A stretch of DNA of 64,000 nucleotides from a bacterium (GTDB lineage Bacteria; Desulfobacterota; Binatia; HRBIN30; CADEER01), in NCBI GenBank assembly GCA_019637795.1, contig JAHBUY010000006.1:1-64000 (forward strand), read 5' to 3'. Positions within the stretch are counted from its first letter, which is position 1. Every line of letters starts with the position of its first letter. The notes beneath the pieces were generated by a model that saw only the letters and a program-made list of their open reading frames with translations, did no database searches and was not told where the DNA came from. Shown here in pieces: positions 7,124 to 14,500 of this stretch. A program made the position numbers and the translations under genes.

Positions 7124-7553
7124 ACGGAGGGAACAGAGGAACGGAGAAGAAGAGGATTGAGATACCGGCGGATCCCATCCTTCAGAAGTGGAACATTGAA
7201 GTTGATGAGGAGTCCAAAGGGCTTCTGGGTGAGGCGGAGATACGTGACGACCTGCGCTGCATGAATCGGCAGAATCTTCCCGATAGCCTTCAATTCGACG
7301 ACTACGAGATCATCGATGAGAAGATCGACCCTCAGATCCGCTCCAAGGCATCGTCCCTTGTAGACGAGCGGCACCGCATATTGCCGTTCGACAGAAAACC
7401 TTCTGAGGCCGAGCTCTTCGGCCAGGCATTCCTCGTAAATACTCTCCAGTAACCCTGGCCCGAGCGTGCGATGCACTTCGATCGCAGCTCCAATGATTCC
7501 CTCCGTCACCTCTGTTCCCATCATCTCCGTTCCTCCGTTCTCCGTGTGAAAAA
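7116..7553 (-). mobile_element. Intervening-sequence-like element with terminal inverted repeats, carrying a GxxExxY gene
   Basis: TTTTTCACACGGAG at 7116-7129 is repeated exactly in inverse orientation at 7553-7540. The match continues imperfectly inward through GAGGAACGGAGA on both sides, giving terminal repeats of about 30 bp. The only gene between them encodes a GxxExxY protein. The element fills the imuB-dnaE2 junction: imuB stops at 7563 and the dnaE2 GTG lies within the inner end at 7121-7123. No transposase is present. Confidence 0.75.
7120..7524 (-). CDS. GxxExxY protein (PD-(D/E)XK nuclease-fold family)
   Basis: This is a 134-residue protein. The name-giving features are visible: E-V-H-R-T-L-G-P-G-L-L-E-S-I-Y-E-E-C-L at residues 16-33, then D-L-R-V-D-L-L-I-D-D-L-V-V-V-E-L-K-A at about 62-79 holding the D...ExK nuclease-type motif, then AAQVVTYLRLTQKPFGLLIN. 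The family is found as intervening-sequence-type insertions in many phyla, and its biochemical role is unproven. GGAGG precedes the ATG at 7524 by seven bases, and a second ATG follows directly. The C-terminal residues and the stop are coded by the terminal repeat and overlap the dnaE2 start by 4 bases. Confidence 0.9.
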   Translation of the reverse strand: MMGTEVTEGIIGAAIEVHRTLGPGLLESIYEECLAEELGLRRFSVERQYAVPLVYKGRCLGADLRVDLLIDDLVVVELKAIGKILPIHAAQVVTYLRLTQKPFGLLINFNVPLLKDGIRRYLNPLLLRSSVPSV

Positions 7554-7562
7554 CACCTGTGG

Positions 7563-9041
7563 TCAGTCGTACACGCCATCGAGGAACCATCCGTTCGCGG
7601 GGTAATCGAAGTAGAGGCGGTAGACGCCGCCGTCGGTGAGGTGGGCGTCGTAGTAGTCGCGCTGGAGGAGGTCGCCGGGGCGCCACCAGTCGCCGGCGAG
7701 GCGCCAGGGGCCGGCGAGGGAGACGACCCGCCCCTGGCAGGCGTCGCCGCGCACGAACTCCGGCTGGTCGCGCTGGCAGAACACCTCCAGCGGCCGCGGC
7801 GGACGGACGGCGCGCAGCGCCAGCGGCAGCGCCAGCGGCGCCGGCGTGCTGGCCGGCGCGCCCGTCGGGGCGGCGAACGGCGCGACGCCGTACGCGTCCG
7901 GGCGATGCGAGTCGGCGACCTGCGGCGCGCCCACCGCCGCGTCGCCGCACAGCGCGCCGAGCCGCGCCAGCGTCGCCGCGAGCTGCGCCGGCGGCGGCCC
8001 GGCGGGGCGGAACAGGTCGAGCTGCGCGGCGCGCAGGCGCTCGGGGACCGCCGCCAGGCGCACGATCTCGACCGCGGCGCGCGGCGGCCGCGCCTCCAGG
8101 TGCACGCGCACCAACGTCAGCAGCGCCTTCAGCGCGTTGCTCGGCGCCGCCACCGTGACGGTGCGCTCGTCGCGGCCGCGGTCGGCGAGGCCGAGTGACA
8201 GGCGCAGATCGCCGCACACCAGGCCGCGCACCGCGAGCCGCGCCAGCAGGCGGTCGAGCAGGCCGCGCACCACGAACAGGAACGGCTCCAGCGCGTCGAC
8301 GCCCCATTCGAGCTCGGCGACCTCCTCGAACTGCAGCGGCAGCGGCCGCGGCGCCAGCGGGTGCGCGTCCTCGCCGCGGGCCCGCCGCGCCAGCGCCGCC
8401 GCCTCCGGCCCGAGGCGGGTCGCGAGCGCGCTGGCCGGCAGCGCCGCCAGATCGCCGAGGGTGCGGATGCCCCAGCGCCGCAGCGTCGCGCGCAGCCGCG
8501 GCGGCGGCGCCAGCAGGTCGAGCGACAGCGGCGCCAGCACCCGCCACTCCTCGCTCGCCGGCACCACGGCGCACCCGCCGCCGCCGCGCGCCGCCAGCTC
8601 GGCGCTCACCTTGCTGCCGGCGATGCCGATCGCCGCCTCGAGCCCGAGCGCCGCGGCGCGGCGCAGCGCCGCCTGCGCCAGCTCGCGCTCGCTGGCGAAG
8701 CGCTCGCCGAGGCCGCCGGCGTCGAACCAGACGGTGCCCGGCGCGCCGTCCTCGACCCGCGGCGAGAACGAGTAGGCGACGTCGCCGAGCGCCGCCTGCG
8801 CCGCCCGCTCCGCCTCCACCGACGCGGCGCGCAGCGTGAGATCGCTGGCGATCGCCTGCGCCTGCGCCGCGGTCATCCCGATGTCGACGCCACGTCCGCG
8901 TGCCGTTGCCGACACCGCGACGATGCGGGCCCGCGGCGTCGCGCCATCGGCGATCGCCACCGCACCGCCGCGCAGCTCCGGATCGGCGCGCAGCCAGGCG
9001 GCGAGCGGGACGTCGAGCACGTGCAGGCAGGCGATGCGCAT
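7563..9041 (-). CDS. imuB: ImuB, catalytically inactive Y-family polymerase homologue of the mutasome
   Basis: This 492-residue protein has an N-terminal Y-family fold (MRIACLHVLDVPLAAW) in which the usual acidic metal ligands are not conserved, as expected for ImuB. A beta-clamp-binding motif QLDLF is at residues 340-344. The C-terminal ImuB-C domain ends in GPWRLAGDWW, Y-R-L-Y-F-D and W-F-L-D-G-V-Y-D. It bridges ImuA, DnaE2 and the sliding clamp during damage-induced mutagenesis. I chose the start at 9041 because the conserved N-terminus begins there, although the frame stays open upstream. Only a weak AGG is seen before it. It follows imuA after 187 bases filled by an inverted-repeat element. 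Confidence 0.93.
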   Translation of the reverse strand: MRIACLHVLDVPLAAWLRADPELRGGAVAIADGATPRARIVAVSATARGRGVDIGMTAAQAQAIASDLTLRAASVEAERAAQAALGDVAYSFSPRVEDGAPGTVWFDAGGLGERFASERELAQAALRRAAALGLEAAIGIAGSKVSAELAARGGGGCAVVPASEEWRVLAPLSLDLLAPPPRLRATLRRWGIRTLGDLAALPASALATRLGPEAAALARRARGEDAHPLAPRPLPLQFEEVAELEWGVDALEPFLFVVRGLLDRLLARLAVRGLVCGDLRLSLGLADRGRDERTVTVAAPSNALKALLTLVRVHLEARPPRAAVEIVRLAAVPERLRAAQLDLFRPAGPPPAQLAATLARLGALCGDAAVGAPQVADSHRPDAYGVAPFAAPTGAPASTPAPLALPLALRAVRPPRPLEVFCQRDQPEFVRGDACQGRVVSLAGPWRLAGDWWRPGDLLQRDYYDAHLTDGGVYRLYFDYPANGWFLDGVYD

Positions 9042-9065
9042 CGGCAGCCTGTCGCGCTCACGCCC

Positions 9066-9222
9066 GATCCACGGATGAGCACCGCACCGCCCCACGCCGC
9101 TCCCCGATGCACGCCACGCCGCCCCACCCCGCTGGCCAGCACGGGACGCATTGCCCTGGGGAGGCGGGAAGATTCGCACGCGTCGGGGCGCGGCGGGTGG
9201 GGTCGGTGTTCATCCGTGGATC
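9066..9222. repeat. Inverted-repeat element in the imuA-imuB spacer
   Basis: The arm at 9066-9100 (GATCCACGGATGAGCACCG...) matches the reverse complement of 9190-9222 (GATCCACGGATGAACACCG...) over about 33 bases with a few mismatches. About 90 bases without a convincing gene lie between. The 'ATCCACGGATGAACACGG' style of repeat commonly flanks intervening-sequence-type insertions in other bacteria (recollection). This looks like an empty or eroded element of that sort. When transcribed it would form a long hairpin between the two genes. Confidence 0.6.
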
Positions 9223-9228
9223 CGTTCG

Positions 9229-9960
9229 TCACCGCGCCGCCGACGACCAGCGCCGGCTGACGATGGCCAGCTCGCGTTCGAAGCCGGCGATCTCGTCGCC
9301 GACGCTGATCGTCGCGATGCGCTCCGCGCCGCCGAAGCGGCTGCGGCGCACGGTGGCGGTGGTGGTGAGGCCGTCGAACAGCCGATCGTGCCAGTGGACG
9401 CGGCGGGCGCGCAGGCGCAGGGCGACGGCGGCGGCGGCGCCGGTGTGGCGGCGGCCGGCGAGGACGAGGGCAGCGGCGTCGGCGCGGCGCGCCGCCTGCG
9501 CCAGGCGCAACCAGGCGGCACGCGGCACCGGGCGGGTGGTGGCGGCGGCGCGATCGAGATCGAGCGCCACCAGCGCGAAGCCGCCGGCGGCGAGGATCAG
9601 CTCGGCGCACTGCAACGCCGGGCGCGGCCCCGGCGGACGCACCCAGAGGATGCGCTCGAGCACCGCCCCGGCGCGCGCCAGGCTGGGCGGATCGAGCGCG
9701 TCGGGCAGATCGACCAGCGCCGCCACCGCGCCGGCGCGCGTCGTCGCGGCGAGCAGCGCGTGCAGCACGGCGGTGCGGCCGCTCGACGGCGCGCCGCTGA
9801 TTTCGCTCAGGTGCCCGCGCGGCAGCCCGCCGTCGAGCAGCGCGTCGAGCGCGGCGATGCCGATCGGTAGGCGGCGCACCGGTTCGATCGACGGCGCGCC
9901 GAAGCGCACCGTCCCCGGCAGCGTCAGGGCGGCGAGGCGTTCCCGTGCGGTGAGGGGCAC
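9229..9960 (-). CDS. imuA: ImuA, RecA/SulA-like mutasome protein
   Basis: This 243-residue protein has a RecA-like core. Around residues 32-46 is IGIAALDALLDGGLPRGH, the usual ImuA/RecA opening, followed by a degenerate Walker A GAPSSGRTA at 56-64 and an L-V-A-L-D strand at the Walker B position. It works with ImuB and DnaE2 in SOS mutagenesis. The start is GTG at 9960, 15 bases after the stop of the upstream transporter gene, so it could be co-transcribed with that gene or driven by a promoter inside its end. Its position as first gene of imuA-imuB-dnaE2 supports the call more than the sequence alone. Confidence 0.9.
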   Translation of the reverse strand: MPLTARERLAALTLPGTVRFGAPSIEPVRRLPIGIAALDALLDGGLPRGHLSEISGAPSSGRTAVLHALLAATTRAGAVAALVDLPDALDPPSLARAGAVLERILWVRPPGPRPALQCAELILAAGGFALVALDLDRAAATTRPVPRAAWLRLAQAARRADAAALVLAGRRHTGAAAAVALRLRARRVHWHDRLFDGLTTTATVRRSRFGGAERIATISVGDEIAGFERELAIVSRRWSSAAR

Positions 9961-9968
9961 GGGAGGGA

Positions 9969-10012
9969 TCTTCGCCTAATTTTCGCCTGCCGGCAATTCG
10001 GAAATCGTTTCC
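9969..10012 (-). promoter_or_regulatory. Candidate operator region upstream of imuA (speculative)
   Basis: Within 55 bases upstream of the imuA start are a perfect palindrome GGAAA-TCG-TTTCC (10000-10012) and a direct repeat AGGCGAA-AATT-AGGCGAA with an 11-base period on the minus strand. Mutasome operons are normally LexA-controlled and LexA boxes of this lineage are unknown to me, so either could be the SOS box. No consensus promoter is evident. Confidence 0.25.
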
Positions 10013-11355
10013 GCCGCCGCGCGCCGCGCCGCCAGTGCCGCCTGCACCGCCGCCACGTCGGCCTCCTCGAAGCGGATGCGGCGGAAGACCAGCAGGCCGA
10101 GCAGCGTCACCAGGCTCTGCAGCGGCCCGACCAGCATCACCAGCCACCACAGGGTGGTCGGATCCTGGGTCGCCTCGGGGACGTAGCCGACGCCGTCGAG
10201 CAACACCCCGGCGAGAAACTGGCCCACCGCCACCGCCAACTTGAGCCCGAAGGCCCAGATGCCGAAATAGGCGCCGGCGCGCTGCTCGCCGGTCCGCAGC
10301 TCGTCGACGTCGACCACGTCGATCGCCTGCGACCCGAACAGCGTCAGGCACCCGGTGGCGACGCCGGCCACCACCATGAACGCCAGCATCGCCGCCAACT
10401 GTCCCGGCTGCACGAGCACCCAGCCGAACGGCGCCACGCAGCCGCTCAGCAGCCCGATGCGCATCGCCCGCGTCTTGCCGATGCGCCGCGACAGGCCCAG
10501 CCAGAAGGGAAACGACAGCGCGAAGGCGATGCCGAAGGTCAGCGCGATGAGCGGAAACTGCGCCTCGAGGTTCAAGCGGTACTTCACCACCACGATCTGG
10601 ATGGCGGTGCCCATCGCCGCCGACACGGTCATCAGACAGAAGGTGATGAAGATCAGGCGGAAGTCGCGGTTGGCGAAGGTGTGCCCGAGGCCCTGGAGGA
10701 AGTGGGCGAAGCTCGCGGCCGGCAGCCGCTCGCGGCCGTCGTCGGACACCGTCAGCCCCGGCACCAGCGCCGCGGCGGCGACCGCCGCGCCGAGCAGCAG
10801 GCCCATCTGCGCGAAGCCGGAGCGCGGATCGGCGGCGCCGGTGACGAACATCAGCGGCACCGAGGCGCCGGCGACGCCGCCGACCAGCCCGAGCAGCGAC
10901 CGCACCTGCACCACCGCGGTGCGCTCGTGGTAGCCACGCGCCAGCTCGGCGCCCCAGGCGAGGTAGGGAATCGTGAAGACGGTGAAGCAGGTGTAGAGCG
11001 CCAGGCAGACGGCGAGCAGGTACCAGAGCAGCCCGCCCTGGCTCAGCGTCGCCGGCGGCGCGAACAGCAGGTAGAAGCAGGCGCCCATCGGCACCGCCCC
11101 GAGCAGCACGTACGGCCGCCGCCGGCCCCAGCGCGAGCGGGTGGTGTCGGAGAGGTAGCCCATCGCCGGATCGGTGAAGGCGTCCCAGCCCTTGCCGAGC
11201 AGCATCATCAACCCGACCGCCGTCGGGCTGACGTGCAGCGTGTCGGCGTAGAAGAACATCAGGTAGCGGTTCACCACCTCGTTCTTGAGGCTGGTGCCGA
11301 GCTCGCCGAAGCCGTAGCGGACCTTGGTGCCGACCGGCACCTCGCGGACAGACAT
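9976..11355 (-). CDS. MFS transporter, glycoside-pentoside-hexuronide:cation symporter type
   Basis: This 459-residue membrane protein has about 12 hydrophobic segments. The N-terminus (YGFGELGTSLKNEVVNRYL, then MLLGKGWDAFTDPAMGYLSD and RSRWGRRRPY) carries the GPH/melibiose-permease signature, including the D-x-x-x-D pair used for cation coupling and the charged loop between helices 2 and 3. It probably imports a sugar or glycoside with Na+ or H+. The exact substrate is unknown, and lipid-like substrates (MFSD2-type) are an alternative. It lies directly upstream of imuA on the same strand but is functionally unrelated. Confidence 0.85.
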   Translation of the reverse strand: MSVREVPVGTKVRYGFGELGTSLKNEVVNRYLMFFYADTLHVSPTAVGLMMLLGKGWDAFTDPAMGYLSDTTRSRWGRRRPYVLLGAVPMGACFYLLFAPPATLSQGGLLWYLLAVCLALYTCFTVFTIPYLAWGAELARGYHERTAVVQVRSLLGLVGGVAGASVPLMFVTGAADPRSGFAQMGLLLGAAVAAAALVPGLTVSDDGRERLPAASFAHFLQGLGHTFANRDFRLIFITFCLMTVSAAMGTAIQIVVVKYRLNLEAQFPLIALTFGIAFALSFPFWLGLSRRIGKTRAMRIGLLSGCVAPFGWVLVQPGQLAAMLAFMVVAGVATGCLTLFGSQAIDVVDVDELRTGEQRAGAYFGIWAFGLKLAVAVGQFLAGVLLDGVGYVPEATQDPTTLWWLVMLVGPLQSLVTLLGLLVFRRIRFEEADVAAVQAALAARRAAAETISELPAGEN

Positions 11356-11505
11356 GAGCGGTCACTTCTAGCGGAGCGGCAGGAGGAGAAAAAAGACACA
11401 CCGCCGATTGCGCGGATGGCGCCGATCCGCAGGCGCGATCATCCGTGCACCCTTCCTTGCGGTTTTTCCCGCGCCGGGACAGTGTGCCGCGACGTGGGGA
11501 GAGCG

Positions 11506-14500
11506 ATGCGATACGCGGCAGGCTGGCTGGCGATGGCGCTGGTGGCGGGAGCGGGCCCGGCGCGGGCGGTGACGGTCGAGCGCTTCACGCCGCAGGGGGT
11601 GGTGAAGCCGGTGCGGCAGGCGACGGCGCTGTTCTCGGAGCCGATGGTGCCGTTCGGGGATCTGCGCGCCGTGGCGCCGCCGTTCAGCGTCGCCTGTCCG
11701 GTCGCCGGCAGCGGCCGCTGGGTCGACGCCCGCACCTGGGCCTACGACTTCGAGCAGGACCTCCCCGGCGGACTGCGCTGCACCTTCACGCTCCGTCCGA
11801 ATCTGACCAGCCTCGCCGGCGAGCCGTTTTCCGGCGGCGAGACCTTCGAGATCTCCACCGGCGGCCCGTCGGTGACCGCCGCGGTGCCCGGCGACGGCAG
11901 CGAGAACATCGACGAGCGGCAGGCGTTCGTGCTGTCGCTCGACGGCGAGGCGACGCCGGAGTCGATCGCCGCCCACGCCGGCTTCGAGGTCGAGGGCGTC
12001 GCCGAGCGCATCGGCGTCGACGTCCTCGACGAGCCGACGCGCGACGCCGTCGTCGCCGGCCTGCCCTACTGGCTGAAGCCGGCGGCGCCGTTCGTCGTCA
12101 TCCGGGCGCGCCAGACCTTCGCCAACGACGCCAAGGTGCAGCTCGTCTGGGGCGCCGGCATCGCGGCGCCGAGCGGCGTCGCCACCGACACCGACCAGCG
12201 CTTCGACTACCAGACCCGGCCGCGGTTCACGGTCGAGAGCCGCTGCGAGCGCGAGAACGCCAAGGCCGATTGCACGCCGCTGACGCCGCTGCGCCTGCTG
12301 TTCTCGGCGCCGGTGAGCTGGGCCCAGGCGCAACAGGTGCGCCTGGTGCCGGACCGCGGCGCGAGCCTGGCGCCGGCGGCGCCGGACGAGCCGAGCCCCT
12401 ACGTCAGCCAGCTCACCTTCGCCCCGCCCTTCCCGCCCGACACCACCTATCGCGTCGAGCTGCCGGCCGATCTGCGCGACGACGCCGACCGCCCGCTCGC
12501 CGCCACCCAGCCGCTGACCCTGACGACGGCGCCGTTCCCGCCGCTGGCGAAGTTCGCCGCCCGCTTCGGCCTGCTCGAGGCGCACGCCGATCCGGCGCTG
12601 CCGATCACCATCCGCAACCTCGACGCCGACACCGCCGGTCAGGAGGTGCGCACCACCCGCCAGCGGCCCGGCCCGTGGCGCGCCGCGGCGCAGGATCTCT
12701 ACGCCCGCCTCAGCGGCTCGGTGACCAAGATCGACGCGCCCGAGGACGTGCTGCCCTGGCTGCGCCGCCTCGCCTTCGCGCGCCGCGGCCGCTCGATGTT
12801 CGCCGATCTGCCGGCGGGCGCGACGCCGCGCCGCTTCACCCTGCCGCAACCGGACGGCCCGCAGGCGATGCAGGTGGTCGGCCTGCCGTTCGACGGCCCC
12901 GGGCTCTACCTGGTCGAGATCGCCAGCCCGCGGCTCGGCGCCGCGCTGCTCGCCAGCGACGAGCCGATGTACGTGCCGGCCGGCGCCCTGGTCACCAACC
13001 TGTCCGTGCACTTCAAGTGGGCGCGCGAGAACGCCCTCGCCTGGGTGACCACGCTCGCCACCGCGGCGCCGGTGGCCGGCGCGCAGGTGACCGTCCAGGA
13101 CTGCCACGGCACCGTGCTCGCCACCGCGACCAGCGACGTGCGCGGCATCGCCCGCTTCACCGGCCTGCCGAAGCCCGATGCCGCCCCCGCGTGCGACGAC
13201 GCGGACAACCCGTTCGAGGGCTTCGACACCCTCGACTACCGCGACTACTACTCGGCGCCGGCGCTCACCAGCCTCGACGGCGGCCTGCTGGTCGTCGCCC
13301 AGACCACCGGCGACATGAGCTTCGTGCACTCGTCGTGGCAGCGCGGCATCGAGCCCTGGCGCTTCAACCTGCCCGCCGAGCGCTGGGACGGCCCCGCCAT
13401 CGCCCACACCGTGCTCGACCGCGCCCTCTTCCGCGCCGGCGACACGGTGCACATGAAGCACGTCCTGCGCGCCCAGGTGCTGGCCGGCTTCGCCGCGGTG
13501 CCCGAGGAGGAGCGACCGATCAAGACCGTGATCCGCCACCTCGGCAGCAACGAGACCTACGAGCTGCCGCTCGCCTGGGACGACCAGGGCCTCGCCGAAC
13601 AGGAGTGGCCGATCCCCGCCGGCGCCAAGCTCGGCACCTACGACATCTCGCTGGTGCGCCGCAACGATCGCAGCATGCCGTCGGGCAGCTTCCGCCTCGA
13701 GCAGTTCCGCGTGCCGCTGATGCGGGCGACGGTCACGCTGCCGCCGACGCCGCTGGTCGCCGCCCGCGAGGCGCCGGTCGACATCGCCGTCCAGTATCTC
13801 GCCGGCGGCGCCGCCGCCGACCTGCCGGTGGTGCTGCGCAGCCAGATCCGCGATCGCGCCCTGCCCGACAACGACGCCTACGAATCGTTCACCTTCGCCA
13901 ACGGCCCGCAGGCGGTGGGCATCGAGCGCAGCAGCGAGTCGGACGACCGCGAGGCGAGCGAGAGCGGCGCGGCGCCCGCGGTGCATGCGAAGCAGACCCT
14001 GACGCTCGACGGCTCGGGCACCGCGCGAGCGACGATCGGCGACCTGCCGGCGGTGCAGACGCCGCGGCAACTGCTGGCCGAGATCGAGTACCGCGACCCC
14101 AACGGCGAGGTGCAGACCGCCGCCGCCACCGTGCCGCTGTGGCCGGCGGCGCTGGTGCCGGGCATCGCCGCCGAGAGCTGGGCCGGCGTCAGCGACGGCC
14201 TGACCGCGAAGGTGGTGGTGCTCGACACCGCGCTGGCGCCGGTCGCCAACGCGCCGGTGACCGTCGAGGCGCTGCGCCGCGTCTACTACTCGCACCGCAA
14301 GCGCCTGGTCGGCGGCTTCTACGGCTACGAGCACGTCGAGGAGACCACCGCCATCGGCACGCTCTGCACCGGCACCACCGACGCCCAGGGTCTGCTCGTC
14401 TGCCGCGTCGCGCCGCCGGCGACCGGCAACCTGATCGTGCAGGCGCGGGTCACCGACGGCGAGGGCCGCAGCGCCGTGGCGCACGCCGACGTCTTCGTCG

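Noticed and set aside
10681..11505. Upstream extension of the macroglobulin reading frame
   Set aside because: It overlaps the MFS gene in antisense, has low-complexity sequence, and the signal peptide with a ribosome site begins at 11506.
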